This document shows positions 1 through 13,676 of a DNA stretch of 64,000 nucleotides, piece by piece; position 1 is the first letter of the stretch, and each line of letters starts with the position of its first letter. Position numbers and translations under genes: made by a program. The notes under the pieces are model-generated. The model ran no database searches. It saw only the letters and a list, made by a program, of their open reading frames with translations, and was not told the DNA's origin. Source of the DNA: Sipunculus nudus (lineage: Eukaryota; Annelida; Sipuncula; Golfingiida; Sipunculidae); NCBI GenBank assembly GCA_026874595.1, contig CM049316.1:59777676-59841675 (forward strand), written 5' to 3'.

Positions 1-178
1 CTTAAATAAAATATGATTTTAGATTAATGTTTATCATTAACAGGATAAAAATGTTGAACAATTCTTACTAGTTTCATGCAACAACACCAGGTGACTGTGA
101 CATGCAATTTCAGTATTACTGTAAGAAATAACCAATGCTATTCTAAGATACCGAACTTTACCATGAAGGTCATCTCAG

Positions 179-309
179 CATGTCAATGACCTTTTTGGTT
201 TGGAAAAGGGCAAGTCTGCAAGGTCCAACACTCCTGTTGTAACACAAATCAGTAGAGTAATTAAAAATGTGTCAAAACACACAGCAGAAGTCTCCTCAGC
301 AACCTGGTG
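179..309 (+). CDS. Candidate internal exon, unknown protein
   Basis: An open 43-codon segment starts just after an AG at 177-178 and runs to a possible donor (GTAACT at 310). It reads as a polar, Lys/Ser/Val-rich stretch containing SNTPVVTQISRVIKNVSK. I do not recognise the protein. The pyrimidine tract before the acceptor is weak, and an open frame of this size can occur by chance in this DNA. It could belong to a gene that begins left of the window. The opposite strand is also open here, so even the strand is uncertain. Confidence 0.2.
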
Positions 310-1328
310 GTAACTTAGTAACCAGACAGTTACTTGGCAACACAGGGTGTTTCTATGTAACATGAGCACAGATAAACAAACTTGACCTGAGTGTGGTGGT
401 CATGGAATAAATGTACAGACAGTAACTGCTGAGTTGTTTGTTTGACCTTTGCCCTTGTAAGTTAGCTTGACCTTTGACCACGCAATGCAAAAAATATCTA
501 TCTTAAATATTCTGCCTTTATATTTTTTAATTTAAATATAAGAAACAGAATCAGTTAATACTTATTATGATATACAATATTTCTGTTTGTACTTTTTTCA
601 ACAAGTTAACAACTGCACAGGACATTTTTATGTCTATTTAAATGTTAGCATTACTGTCTGCAGTTTTTTGTCAGTCTCTTTCATCTCCTGTACTATGCCA
701 ATGCAATACTATGCTTGCATAGTTCCCTTCCTGGCTTACTGGTAATATACAATTCATTAAGGAGGCAACCCAGAACCATTTTTTCTGCATTTCAACAAGG
801 AGTCTGAGTTCAATTGAGTTCAAACCAAGTTACATTTACATTATGCAGTGTGATTTTACTGTGACAATAAACATTTGTTACGATGCCTAAACCATTGTTA
901 TAACATCTAAAATTGCTCTTCTATCTGGCTACCTTTCTCATGCCACTGAACATGATATGTGACCCTATGGGTTTACTGCAGGTGGGATGGAGACTAATCC
1001 AGTTTCCCCGGTGGTATATTAGGGAAGGCCTTGGCTATTGCCTGGTGACTGAAGACCCCCCAGCTCCAACTTGTCAATGGTACAAGCAAGATATTAAATG
1101 GGAGGGACAGGGCACATTTATCTAGGAAAAATTTGTCTTTGGAATATTGATCTTTAGCAAGCTGGGCTGCACTGAATGACAGAATCAAAATTGGTTGAGA
1201 TTACCCACATAATTTTAGAGTTCCATTTCTTATCAACAGACACAAATGCCATGCCACTGATTAATGAGCTTACTTTATTACTACTCAAATATACTTAAAG
1301 TTACATTTACAAAGATAACCTAAGATCA
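310..1328. other. Non-coding AT-rich stretch
   Basis: No convincing exon is visible. A somewhat GC-richer patch at about 960-1130 has short open frames on both strands. An AG precedes it at 979-980, but no frame has a matching donor and no family is recognisable, so it is left unassigned. Confidence 0.5.
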
Positions 1329-1441
1329 AAACTACTTAAACTTGGAAAATACAACTAGATAAGACCCAAATCACTTCAACTTGGAAAATACAACTAGATA
1401 AGATCCAAATTACTTCAACTTGGAAAATACAACTAGAAAAT
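1329..1441. repeat. 39-bp tandem repeat, about 2.7 copies
   Basis: The segment CTTGGAAAATACAACTAGA recurs at 1341, 1380 and 1419, exactly 39 bp apart. Spacers between copies are almost identical (ATAAGAYCCAAAT plus CACTTCAA-like sequence). This is a minisatellite with no coding potential. Confidence 0.9.
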
Positions 1442-4400
1442 CAGTAACAACAAAAACATGGCACGTATCATCCTTTAAATTACATCTAGCTATTCTTGTA
1501 AGTATTATCTTACATCTACTTTCCTTATCTGAATTATGCTGTACATGATTCTCCTTGTCTGCAATTTAGTGAAAATTTATCTTTGTATCCATTTTGCTGC
1601 ATCCAGTTGTAATGTCAAAATTCTCAGTGAAATGCAAATATTCCAATTTGTATTACATGATCATGTTTCAATGTTTTAATTAAGGGAGACTAGCATATCA
1701 GTTAAACGCCAGCAAAAACTGAGACTGATAACAAATGACCTGTTGGAGCTAGGCAAGTACTTAGTTACTTCCATATAATAAAGAGCTGGATAAATATAAA
1801 GATATGTATCAAGGAATCTGGACTAGAGAGTCCAGACAGAGATAAGACAGCAGAGAGATATGAACACCTTATGCATGGTTGAACAAGGATGGGATAAAAT
1901 ATGACAAAGCTGATTATATAATCATGTAAGTTAAAAGTATTTTGCACCAGTTGGAAACAAGACCCCAGCCATTATGCAGGTGTTCAAAATCTTTGATATC
2001 ATTCCTGCTTCATGACCTTAAAATTAACCAAAAACAAACATAGCAAAATCTTCCAAGGGTGTGCTAAAATATTTGTTCCTCAGAAATCTTGAGAAAAATA
2101 TTTCTTAAATGGACAGTTTAATAATGCTTGTAAAATACTCAACTCGGGAAGTCATGTTATCTCCAGGGACAGGATCCAACATACACAGTTTGATGGCTCA
2201 ATATTTATAATTATTGGATGAACGTCCCTGAATCTCAGTTATTGTGCTGTACTTGCATCTGTATCACCCATCACCTGGGCGATGAAGTCTTTGGGGCTCA
2301 GACTTGTCAAGTTGTAATGGTAAATCCTCTATGGTGAGTTTATTAGGCTCAAACTTGTCAGGTCTTCAAGTGACTGATCCTTAATACTAAGGCCACACCT
2401 TCTTTGCCATACAGAGACTAAGGCTGAGACAAAAGTAATCAAATATGACAGCAGGACTCCCTAAGCCCCCCTGTTTACATTCCCTAATGAATCAACATGT
2501 ATAGATAAGATAAATTAAGACTACAGTATTTGGCTGTTTGTCTGCATGGTTACTTGCCCTGAAGCTGCATTGTAATTGGATATTTTATCCAACTCCAGAT
2601 GGTACTACTTTTCCTCTCAGAATTAGACTCAAACCAAACTAATAGGGAGCTCATTACTTTTGCCAAAGTGTTTTAAGTTAATGCCCAAATTTGTTTTGTT
2701 TGTTCACTGGGAAAATAAACAAGAAATCCTTTTATAGAAACAAACAGGGATAACTGTATGCATTATATACAACAAATATTGGTTGACCTGACCTCAGACA
2801 CAGATCCAGGATAATGTTTCATTTAAGATGACCATTCTGGATCGACTTTTATCCCTTCACTGGCATTCTTGATTTAAAGCTCCTATAATTACAAGATTTT
2901 ATTACCAGATGCATCGTAAGGATATTTTTTTCTTAATTGGACACAAATCCATTTTAATTGATGATTAATTTTTTTTATACTTTATCACACATTGAGAAGC
3001 ACACTTGATTAATAGCATGCGAATTAAAAGGCTCTTTATGCAGTGGTGTGGCTGGTATAAAGGTGACCATGCCTCACAACATCACCCATCTTTAGGATAA
3101 CCAAAGATAAATTTTAAGAATAACTTCTTTCATTTTCTTTGAAACAAGCCTGCATGTTCTACCTTGGTGAAGGCATGTCAGCTTTACTGAGTGCTTTATA
3201 ATTATTTATTGTGGTTCCCAGAGAAATCAGAAATCAATTCCACTGGGGCTTGGACTATGTTTTCTTTATTTTTACAATTTATTTGTGAAGTTACATTTGC
3301 AAAAACCTAGGCTTGACCAGTTTTTGTTCTTGCCATAGATGTGCACAGAAGCAAATAATAAGCAACATTCGTTTTAGTATATATGTTTATTTTTTAGCAT
3401 TTTTAAGTTTTACATATTATTTAACATTTATGGGACCATCCACCCAACACATGTCACATATATATTTATCCAAGCCATCAATATCTTTCACACCATTACC
3501 AGATTCAACAAATCATGAAAAAGTATTGTGTTCTCAGATATTACTCAACTTGTTTACACATATCAGGTCTTAGAAGAAGTGTCAGGTTTCTTCTAGTTAT
3601 TTACTGAAGTGCTGCATTCATCCATTACAAGTTACTCTCTGATAATGAAATCTGTTGAAAAAGTGTCCAAGGAAATTCCCAAAAAACCCTGAGGGGACCA
3701 CTAATGGAACTTTGTACGCTTCAGGCTTTTTGAAGAAACTCCCATTTTTGTTGGCCTATTAGTTTAATGCATTATATCCCTCATTCATTTCAACAGAATT
3801 TTCCGACGAAAGGAGTTTCATCAAATTCTGTAAGTAAGGAGATCAATCATGTTACTTTTTTATACATACTTCATGCATTTTAAGAGGCAGATATCCATCT
3901 ATCTTATTCAAATGTTTCCTTTTCTCATTTCAGAGTACTTGGTAACCAAAGTCTGGTAACTGCAGAGAGGTTAATGTTCCTCAATTACTCACCTTGGATC
4001 TGCGATAAAATCTCAACAATATTTGAGCTGATATGTTAAGATCAATTATCAGTATGAAATTACTGACAAAATGTCAATATCTGATATGATGAGTGAAAAT
4101 TTATTTAAATAGCCACTTTTTGATGCAACTTAGAAATAGCTGACCAATATTATTGGAAGTATAAAATATTTTGATGTTAGTCTGATGTATAAATATGCAC
4201 CAATGTTGTACTTAACACAATTTCATTTAAAATTTGTTCTATTTAGGACATAGGAGTTATGGGACATATATATCCCTGTATAAGCCATATCTATCATATG
4301 CAGAACAACATTGTTCATAAGACAAGGGTCCAAGCATCTTGATAAAAGCATGCTCCTCTTCCTTAATACTTAAAAAAAGAAATTCACATAAAAAACATAC

Positions 4401-4556
4401 AGGATGAAAGCCAATGTGACTGAGCCAGTGAAGGCTGATATGAACTGGTGCCATGCAATCAGCAGCTGTTGTGCTTGGCTGAACTTTGGAGCAGGGCTGT
4501 TTGTACATGTTGTTGTAAGGACCCAGCACTGAGAAATGTTCAGGTTAACTGTCTCT
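1442..4556. other. AT-rich intergenic or intronic DNA
   Basis: Mostly AT-rich unique sequence. On the minus strand, 2241-2330 ends an open frame (...SPKDFIAQVMGDTDAS... then stop). It lies beside a partly duplicated segment in which TTGACAAGTYTGAGCC occurs at both about 2302 and 2347 (antisense). A minus-strand donor-like GTGAGT lies at about 3990. Nothing here could be tied to a known protein. Confidence 0.4.
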
Positions 4557-4772
4557 TTATGGCAAGGGTGTGTGAGAAGACCATCTTGGATACCCGGGAG
4601 GTACTGTCGAGGGACTCAGATTGCTCTCTGCAGGTTTCTCGGCAGCTGTTTTGGGAGGCTTGTTTCCCAGCTGTAAGCTTTGGAGGGATTCTCTTTTCTT
4701 TGCTAACACATCAACACAAACTCTTTGATCCGGACATGATATATATCTGGGCTTTAACTTAACACTGTACAC
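4557..4772 (-). CDS. Weak candidate coding segment, unknown
   Basis: A 71-codon open frame on the minus strand lies in a patch of higher GC than its surroundings. Its central part is rich in Lys, Pro, Ser and Gln (LQSLQLGNKPPKTAAEKP). That composition resembles a disordered linker more than chance AT-rich translation. No splice sites flank it cleanly, and the plus strand is open over much of the same interval (4448-4762, Cys-rich), so either reading may be spurious. No family is recognised. Confidence 0.15.
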   Translation of the reverse strand: MYSVKLKPRYISCPDQRVCVDVLAKKRESLQSLQLGNKPPKTAAEKPAESNLSPSTVPPGYPRWSSHTPLP

Positions 4773-5675
4773 AACCCACTGGATTTCCTATACATGCCTT
4801 GCTTGCCTCTGTATGAGAGATAAACACTGTGTGCTATCTGTATACACTATGTATGTTTTTTTCTTTCCCATAATTTGTGAGATAAACAATATCCAGAGAA
4901 CACAGTAATACTTGTTTTACTGGCAGTTAAAGAGACAAATACTGCAATAAACCCCTTTTTCCGGTAGTTTGATGATTTACCCTAAAATTTGTTTACTCTT
5001 AGTGTTTAAGTGTACTTTCTAACTCACATTTTTGAGTCTATCACACAAACTGCATTTTTCATCACCTTTCATGGCTTTCAAATCATTCTCATATATTAAA
5101 ATTTATATCATCTGTCATAGCATTTCACTGTACCCTGTAACTGTTTAAAGTTCATTCATAACTTTTATTTTGTCCTACTACTTCATCACACATTTATGTA
5201 CAGAAAAACTCCCATGAGGCATTTCTTAATCTGTGCAGCAAACACTAGTCAGTGTGAGACTCTTTTTGGAGGTCATATAAATCTGTATTACTTGAGTAAA
5301 GATAAATTAAACCATATTATTACTGACATTTATTGGCCTTTAAGGTTTTTTTATGACTAATCCTTCACTATGTGCAACCCTATCCAATTTTCTTGCAAAG
5401 TAGATCTGTCAGTCATGTTCAATTCATGACTCTTAATGACATAATCTTATAATCTAGGTAATCCCCATTAATTTTGGACAGAGTGTGAATACAGTGGATT
5501 TTATTTCATTAATTTTTGGGGAGTATTGTTAACATGATAAGTATTCAATGTATTCTTCAATGATTCACGCATTTATTACAATTATTACTGTATTACTAAG
5601 TTTAATATTGCTTAGAATGACAAATGAATATTCTCATAACTATATTATATAAGAATAACTTATCTGACAAATTCC
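4773..5675. other. Non-coding AT-rich stretch
   Basis: Low GC, many stops in all frames, no repeat structure. Nothing could be assigned. Confidence 0.5.
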
Positions 5676-5724
5676 AATAATAATAATAATAAAAAGAATA
5701 ATAATAATAATAATAATAATAATA
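5676..5724. repeat. (AAT)n microsatellite
   Basis: About 15 AAT/ATA trinucleotides, interrupted once by AAAAAG. It is followed at about 5750-5766 by a short ATT run that could pair with it as a hairpin. Confidence 0.95.
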
Positions 5725-8512
5725 AACAAAAAATCATTAACTAATATTGTTAGTATTATTATTATATAAACAGAAGTTTCATAATGCACAATGGTCAAAA
5801 TTGGTATTCTATTCAGGGAAACAAATTTACTTATTCGTCTGTCAAAGTCAGCATCAATGATTTGTGAATAACATTTTATTATGAATTGTTCAGCTTAATA
5901 TTATGATTCAAAACAAATTTCCAACTGCTGTCATGGAAGTACTTAAGGAGAGTTTCCTTCTGCCTAGCCTGTCTATAATAGAAAAATAAAAACAAACTTC
6001 AAAAGCTTTCCATTATGGAGTATGCTTTTTGATACATATTCCTGCGATGTTTGTTTTGCCAGATAATTTCTTGTAATTTCATGTATAAACATTACACAAG
6101 TTTAATCATAGCTTACAAGCTGCTGTTTCTTTTATAAAGCCCATGACCAAAAAACAGGAGATTAGCGTTCTCTTTGTGTTGCTAAAGATTATTGGTCTTG
6201 CAAGTTTTTTTCATGACATATAATCCTGTGTTCTTGTGATCTGGTATAATTCCCTAATTCACTTCCTTTGATTAAAAGTCTCCTCAAATACAGACAACCA
6301 ATCAGCTTTGAATAAAGCATTCATTTGGGGCCGTTCTGTCAATACAAGTATATGACCCGTGGTGTAGCATTTCATGTCAGAGAGCTGTTATCCTCTTAAC
6401 TTGGCAGTATTCTCCAGTATTTCTTTGAAGTCTCTTTATCTCGTACCGCTACTGTTTTCTCAGACCTGGTTTTTATCTATGTCCGCAGTGAACTGTTGTT
6501 ACCGCAGGCCGGGCACTGCTCATATGTGATATACCGTGTTTACGTTATGTCATAACTTATGGCTGCAGGGCTTCAATCATGGTGATACCCACTTACTGCT
6601 GCCCTATCACAATATATTGTCACCCCTGGCTATGTATTGTCCTATCTATACACATCCCAAGGGCAAAAATAAAGTTATGACCCAGGGGATTACAGTAGAT
6701 CAACTGAAAGGTATTGTTACGGGTCAAGTGGGCTACTTTGTGGATAGAGACTAATGGACATGGACCCTAAGGCTCAACCTGCCTAAGGCTCAACATGCCT
6801 GGTATATAATGCATAGATTTGTTCCTGGCTTATTTCAATCTTTAATAGCTGATTTCTATATTTAAGTTTGGTACATGTACTACTACCCATGATTATTATA
6901 TCATGAAAATATGATGATTTTCATACTGAACTGGTACTTTTAATTACTACTCTATATAACCTTTCACAGTTAAGTTTAATAAAATTAGGTTTAAAACACT
7001 GATAACTTAAAGTCCTACTGACATAGCAAAGACAGCCCACTTGATTCAATTACATTTAAGTTTAAAAGATCAAGAATATTTCAATATGTTCATTTACAAT
7101 AACATCCTGATTCCAACATTTAATGGTAAATCATGACCATTTATTTCCAAATGCTACAGCAGTTGTGTTGATATTGTTTTCATTTTCCGGTTACTTGAAT
7201 GATTTAGAAGTTTGCCCGGCTTTCTTTTTATCTTCATGGTTGTATGAAATATTATGACTTTCACCACTGTTAATCATTTCTGTTAAACTTAAAACTAGTT
7301 TCTTGTTTAAAACTCAGTCAGTACAAAATGCCATTGCCATATCTAAGCAGACTGGGTCAGCAAGAGAAAATATTTTAGTAAGATAACTAGGGCCAGCCCT
7401 TCAACTGCATGTCAGATCACAATGACTTAATTTATGAAACTGTTGATCTTTTTTCTGCACAGATAACTACCTCTTATATTTGAGTTATGAATAATTGAAC
7501 ATCAAGTGCAGGAGAATTCTAATTTTGTAAATGGCACTGCATGAGATAATTTTGATTAATTTTTTCCTGGTGGGCAATGCTTAATGCCTGATCTATCCCT
7601 GGCTCACTGATGCCTGCAGTGTAAACTGGTTCCCTGCTAAATTCTCTGAATGTGAAACCCTAACCCCTGCGCAATGAAAAAATAATTTTTAACATTTTCT
7701 TCTTCAGATGGTTCCATCTTTAACTCAAAATACATTATCATGTATAAATGCAGAATTAAATCCAGGGAGCAAGTATATTGTATTGATTTTAACAGGCCTA
7801 TCAAGGATTTCTAGTCACTGGTCTCATTAATATGTATGAGGGTTTGCACCTGATCAATGTGGCTACAATTGAACGTTTGATCAGCTTTGGACCGAAAGAT
7901 ACACTGAAATAACTTGACACCATAAGATGAAAGTTCAAGAACTGCTCAAACTCCTAATTCTTTTTTAGTATTCTCTGAAAAACTGCTCCAAATTCTAAAT
8001 TCTTTTTTTTTTTAGAATAAATGCTCCTTTGTGTTATGTGGTATACATATATTCCAAAGTACATAAAATATATTAAGATAGGTTTTGCTGAGATGATAAA
8101 CTTCATTTAATTGATGTTACTCCAGCTGATAATTCTAACATATAAATTAAACACTCCAATACACATTTACAGGAACTCGAAAAGAAGAATATTAATATTT
8201 TAGCAGAGAACCAGTCTATCTTGTGGATTGTTCAAGAAATTCCATGAGAATCTGTTTAACAAATGTGGCCATCCTGCTGGAGCTGCTGACTACAGACTGG
8301 AACCACCAGATGCCCTGTGCTGGCATCCATAGATTGGTAACATGAATGTAGTCTTGCTCCCTCCCTCAAATCCTTCCAGCTCGCTGCCCAGTTAAAGCTG
8401 GGTATGATGGAAAAGGCTAGGTATTACACAAATTTTACAGTTTAGACTTATTACATTTACAACAAAACAGATAATCACCATCTCTAATTCACTGTTACTG
8501 AAAACTATGACC
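5725..8512. other. AT-rich DNA, no assignable gene
   Basis: No exon could be supported. At 8200-8370 both strands are open for 40-50 codons. The minus reading (GIWWFQSVVSSSSRMATFVK..., ending in a stop at about 8219) and the plus reading are equally plausible, so neither is called. The GC-richer patch at 6340-6780 has short open frames without paired splice sites. Confidence 0.4.
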
Positions 8513-8513
8513 A

Positions 8514-8530
8514 CCCCCCCCCCCCCCCCC
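8514..8530. repeat. Poly-C tract
   Basis: Seventeen consecutive C residues. Similar homopolymer C or G runs recur at 11537, 22583, 27583 and 63270. Confidence 0.95.
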
Positions 8531-8673
8531 GCATTTTACAGTTTTGGTACCATTCTTTCCACTAAAATTCAATTAAATATGACAGAGGACAATTTTAATG
8601 TTACTTACAATTCTTAACCTTTCAACAAATAGGTCTTAGTGAAATAAAATCAACTATCATGATGATTCCTACA

Positions 8674-8728
8674 TTATATCATATCATATCATACAATAAC
8701 AAATTATATCATATCATATCATATATAT
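8674..8728. repeat. ATATC pentanucleotide microsatellite
   Basis: Two runs of ATATC/TCATA pentamers (about 8674-8692 and 8703-8726) separated by ACAATAACAAAT. They run into a short TA stretch. Confidence 0.85.
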
Positions 8729-11536
8729 GTTCATAATATATCATCTCTTTCTCGGTAAAATTAACAAAGTTCTTTCTAAAGCAAGAATTTAATCAATCTT
8801 GATCCTATACTATCTTATATTATCTATTTTATGATCTCCATTCTTATCTGCATAAAACTACACACTGGAAACTCCCCCCACAATAAAATAAATTACACAG
8901 CTAAGGCTGAAGGGACCAGAAAAGAATGGGCCGGACATTAAAATGTAAATGTTTCCAGAATGGCGGAGACACTTTCCCAAAGCCCACACTAACAGAAGCC
9001 AAACATCAAAGCCCCACTGTCAGACAATGTCTCTACTGTGGCCTGTAATAAGGGACCAGACCTGTTGGACTGCACTTGTACAGCACAGAGCGAGCTGGAG
9101 TCTTATTGTCCGGCACCAATTGATTATTCATAACATTATTTGAGGTCTCTCTAGCTTCATTTCCTTGCTTAATGGAACCATGCACATACTGCATCTAAGC
9201 CAGCGGACTGGAAACCAGCCGAGCTAGCTGAGGCGTAAGTGTACTGCTGTTGGTGCCCTGACAGGCTCTTTGCTGGATTCTGAAACTGTCCAAACTTGCA
9301 GCCTGTCTCCTAAACAGGAGACTATATACACAACACCAAGCATGTTCCATAACAGAACCAAAATCCATTGTTAGACTTCTGCATCTGTCAAAGATTTTCT
9401 GGGACATATTTCAAACTAAGGAAATTATATTATTTTTGGTTTACACCATTGAAAACATTTTTTTTTAATTAATTTTATGCATCGTTTCCAAGGATTTAAT
9501 TTCCTTTTATAGACCACAGAGGTTTTTTTTCCCTCTTCACCATAGACTGACCAAATGTTTCTCCAATTTTGTTTTATAAAATTTGTATATGACAAATAAC
9601 AAAGCAGCGACTAAGCCAGCAGAAAGTTAGTTTTGCTGCTGCAAGTGCCAAACTTCAATAAACAGTGTCAACATATTTCTGAATCTACTATGCACATAAT
9701 TGTTGTTAATGTTTGGCCAGTGGTCTCTGAAATAATTAATCACAGGTTTACAGTGTACTATATGAGAAAATTTATCTAACTTGCTTGATTTTTATTATTT
9801 CATCCTAATTATTTGCTCTTTCAGCTATCATTGGAGCTATAATCTGTTAAACAATCAATAACACCTAATCAGTGACCAGTCTTTGGTTGCACACATTATG
9901 TGGTGAGCACCTTGATTTAGGAGGGGGGACATTATAAACAGAAAGGTTTGAAAGATCAGCATAACAAATATAACATGTTACTCCCCCTTTGTTCTGCGAT
10001 TTGTGATTTTCTCCCTTTGTGATTTTTCACTGTCATCCAACTGACAGCTGTGACATAAGCTTAATCAGTATTCATGTCAAATATATCAATGGTTTAATCC
10101 AATACCTGCAAGTTTTGTAATAGTTCACATGAATAGTTTATAAGTGTATTTTTTTCAAACCAATTCCATTTACCATGCTTAATGAATAAATGTTTTTTTC
10201 GAAAAAGTTAATAAATGTTTTTAAAGATGAATATTTAATATGTGGCTTAATTTCCAAATGGCACTGATGCCATTAACCATTACACTATGTTTTATAACAC
10301 CTGGGGGGCTCTGATGGTGCTCTCCTTTGATACCACATGAAGATAACCATATGGTAACAGATCATGTTTTATTATCCCTCCTGGGGTGTAGGCATTTGTA
10401 CAGAGGGCAGGGAATAATCCACAGGTCATAACAGCCATAAAGACATACTGAGGCCCTTGGGCAGTTTGACAGATTCACTGTGTTTAGGGTTAAATTTACC
10501 CAGACCCACAGGCTACTATTTTTTAATCAATACATTAAAATTCAGCAGAAGTAGGCTAAATTAACCATGTATTAGGTATTTTATGGTAATTTATATGCTA
10601 AACTTGGCTCACTTTTTTTTTATTCTGTGATTTGATGCAGAAAAATTAAAACCTTATGTTCAACAAACCTGGGTGTGAACATAACTGAAATAGAACTTTT
10701 CAAATTCCAGCTGACAGACAAAATGAAAATGGCAAAAAAAGCTAAGCATTAAAATTGAAATAATAGTTTAATTATAAAACTAAAACCTGTGACGTTATGG
10801 CATTCTTTAAGTGATTTTCTTAGGCAATCAACCATGATGACAGAGGAAGTTCCTTGTTAAATGATACAGGTTTAACATGAATGTTCTTTTTATAACTGTT
10901 AAAGCAAGTGAACACAAAGGTGCAACAAATCTAGAAAACCTATGCGACCTAAATAGTATTTTTTTTATTACTGTAGTCCAACAAAAAATTCTATTAACAC
11001 TTGTGCAAAATAAGAACCTTTGGCATAAAGTTTAATGTCACAAGTACAAGATGAACATATTACAGAATTGTACATTATAAAATGTACAACTATTCATCCT
11101 GAACACAGAACACTGTTAATGGCTACCATATACAGGCATTCAAGTACCAGCAGAATAATTAGCTAATGGTTCCACGGGCACTCGGGCCAGGAATGCAACA
11201 AAACACAGGGGCCCTCAAACCAAGAATAGAAAATTGCAAAATTAATCAAAGAGAGTCATAGTGTTAACTTCAAACTGGTGAGGTCAACATGAAAGCTTGA
11301 AGTCTCACCCGCCAAAAGTCCAAGTTGGCCCACTAGACATATAAACATTTATGAGGCAGCCCTACAGAAGTCCAGGGCCAAGGCTAGCTTTGTAGATGCC
11401 ACAGGAGCACTCGCTGGGTTGTGTGGTATGATTTTATAGAGGCCACCAGAGAGGTGTTTCTGATCCATGTTGGCCGGTTGGTAGGTCTGTACATGAGGGT
11501 ATCTCGTATTAAAACACTAGCCACATACACAGACTT
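8729..11536. other. Mostly non-coding; short open segments
   Basis: The patch 8930-9410 is GC-richer. It contains a 70-codon minus-strand open frame at 9195-9407 (including RRQAASLDSFRIQQRA) and shorter open stretches next to it. There is no clear acceptor/donor pair and no recognised family, so no gene is called. The rest is AT-rich unique DNA. Confidence 0.35.
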
Positions 11537-11551
11537 GGGGGGGGGGGGGGG
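11537..11551. repeat. Poly-G tract
   Basis: Fifteen consecutive G residues on the plus strand. Confidence 0.95.
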
Positions 11552-11574
11552 TGGTTGAACTCCTGTTAAAATCC

Positions 11575-11745
11575 TAGTCTTTATGGTGCCACAGAATTAT
11601 ACGTCGTAAAATGCATTACCGATCCTAGCTGCACACAAAAACTTCAGGACCGTCGGTCTCCTCATGAAACTGTGCAGCTCTTTGTAGTGCTACAAAGTTG
11701 TATGTCGTAAAATGCGCCACCCAATGGAGATAGCTTTAACACACA
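11575..11745. repeat. Diverged direct repeat, about 101-bp period
   Basis: ACGTCGTAAAATGC at about 11601 and ATGTCGTAAAATGC at 11702 sit in matching contexts: TGGTGCCACAGAATT before the first and TAGTGCTACAAAGTT before the second. This looks like the tandem core of an old interspersed element. Confidence 0.6.
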
Positions 11746-12099
11746 TGTAAATGTCTCTATTATACCATAAAAAGGTCATTGCTTTTTTCTCCGTTTGATA
11801 TCTTATCCCTCGTATCTCGAGTTAATGCCACTACAGGTGAGGGGCTCACCACACATCCAAGTTTTGAGCCACAGTTGGGCAATATGTCCCTGTCACCCTC
11901 TAATCACGAATGTAAAAACCTTTCTCTATTTATCATACAGGATAAGGATATTTAAATATAAATCCACACCTGTAGTACATGTTCATATATTCCCAAATTT
12001 CAATAATTTACTGAAGCCACAATAAATAACAGTTGTCAGTTTGAAGGGGAAAAAAGACAAATTAGCTTACATCTTTTCTAAGAAACAATGCAATATATA

Positions 12100-12281
12100 C
12101 AGTGACACCTCAAAATTACAACCACCAACAGGACCTCAATAAAGGGGTCAAATTTTCAAGGTGTTCATCAAAGCAAGGTCTAATATAAAGAGCAAAAAAG
12201 AATTGAGACTGTGAAACGGTGGTCGTTATTTTGTGGTGGTCACTAAACCGAGGTGGTCTTTAGGTGAACTGGGTTTTACTG
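12100..12281. mobile_element. pogo/Tigger-like MITE
   Basis: The left end reads CAGTGACACCTCAAAATTAC. The right end, read inward on the other strand, is CAGTAAAACCCAGTTCACC. These termini (CAGT-RA-CC) and the internal GGTGGTC-type motifs match the ends of pogo/Tigger-superfamily elements. A TA precedes the left end; the right-hand TA is not intact. At 182 bp it has no coding capacity and would have needed a transposase in trans. Confidence 0.55.
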
Positions 12282-13090
12282 TGTCTATCATGTGGAACAA
12301 CATTTATTTTAGCTTGTTAAATATACCAAATATAAAGAACAATGCAATGCCGACACAGCTTGTTTGTATTATAAACAATCAGAGGAATTATCTTGCATAT
12401 ACTTTGCCTATTCAAGGTGCTTTTTTATATATGCTGGTCCCCACATGGGGAAAATTTGCACACCAACAGTGTTGGATTCTGCAGGTCCAATATAGATAAA
12501 ATCCCCAGATTTGTAAAGGCAGCCTGAGCATTGATTAGCAAACTGTTGGTGAAATTCAACTGAATTGCCATAACATCTTCTCATTCCTTATATAACAAGA
12601 CATAATTCATTATCATACAGAACTATTTAGACCTTCTGTAATCAGTAATCAACTTATTTTTACATAAAAGTTAAAGCAGCTTTCATCTACTGAAGATTTG
12701 AGATATATTATTACTTTAAATACATGCAGGTTTAATTCACAAAATTTCATAAGGTGATAAATAAGTTCAAGCTAATCTCTTGACTGGAAGGGTAAGAGCT
12801 ATAAAATAATAACCTCAATCTGTCGGCGTCTTTGTAAAACTGATCTAACTCCATGATGTGCACATGTCCATGAAGCTGGACTTTATAATCCAGGTCCATC
12901 ATGGCATCTTCCCAGAATGATCAGGTTTCACAGAGTGACTGCATAAAACCCCTCAGGGCAAGTGATTTTTATGATCCTGTGAACATGCATCATGTCCAAA
13001 CACCCTCCACTGTAAAGCACTGTCATCACACCACTATGCTTGGGGAGAATTCATGAGCCTCAGATATAATACAATACCATGGACTCTGTC
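12282..13090. other. Non-coding AT-rich stretch
   Basis: An 88-codon plus-strand open frame at 12233-12499 begins inside the neighbouring MITE and has AT-driven composition. It is regarded as chance. No other structure is visible. Confidence 0.5.
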
Positions 13091-13223
13091 TATTACAGAC
13101 ACCAGCAGGACCCTTGGTTTTGCCCATACAATATGTGTTCATATATAAATTCTTAAAAAAGGTTATGAAACTGAATTCCATGGCAATGTCTCAAGTGCCT
13201 GTAATAAAGTAGTGTCTGTAATA
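13091..13223. repeat. Short inverted-repeat element
   Basis: TATTACAGACAC at 13091 has an exact inverted copy (GTGTCTGTAATA) ending at 13223. A second CCTGTAATA lies just inside. The 133-bp palindromic layout is that of a small MITE or its remnant. Confidence 0.55.
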
Positions 13224-13676
13224 TGAGTGCTCCTAAAGAGATGTTCCCCTGTGTTGTATTCATGCAAACTAGAACAGAATGAACCAGAATAATTGGAGAA
13301 TTTTAAAGTGACAATGTGGCCATTGCTGAGATATTAGTTTTATGATATCTGATTCTGATCTTGCTTATACAAGTTATGTCTAATAATGGAGAGATATCAA
13401 TTATATTGTTTGTTTGTTTTTCCTTTTATCAGGCAAATATGGTTAGTTTATTTTTTTTTATTTCACATATTAACTGTAAGATACATCTGCGTTTTTGAAC
13501 ATATGTTCCCTATCAAGATTCCCCAGTGCTTTCTTTCCCAGATTTGAGTACACATGAATTTAAATACTTAATTTAAATGCCTCAGTATGCACTCTCTGAC
13601 TCTTGTGAAGTGAATATTTTAGTGTTCTTTTTCTCAATGTTTGGATGGGTCAATAAAATATTCTGCATTTAAACAG

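Noticed and set aside
4448-4762. 104-codon plus-strand open frame
   Set aside because: Cys-rich reading without gene signals that overlaps an equally open minus strand.
8200-8370. Protein-like open segments on both strands
   Set aside because: Both strands read plausibly over the same bases, and neither has a good acceptor and donor pair, so neither strand can be preferred.
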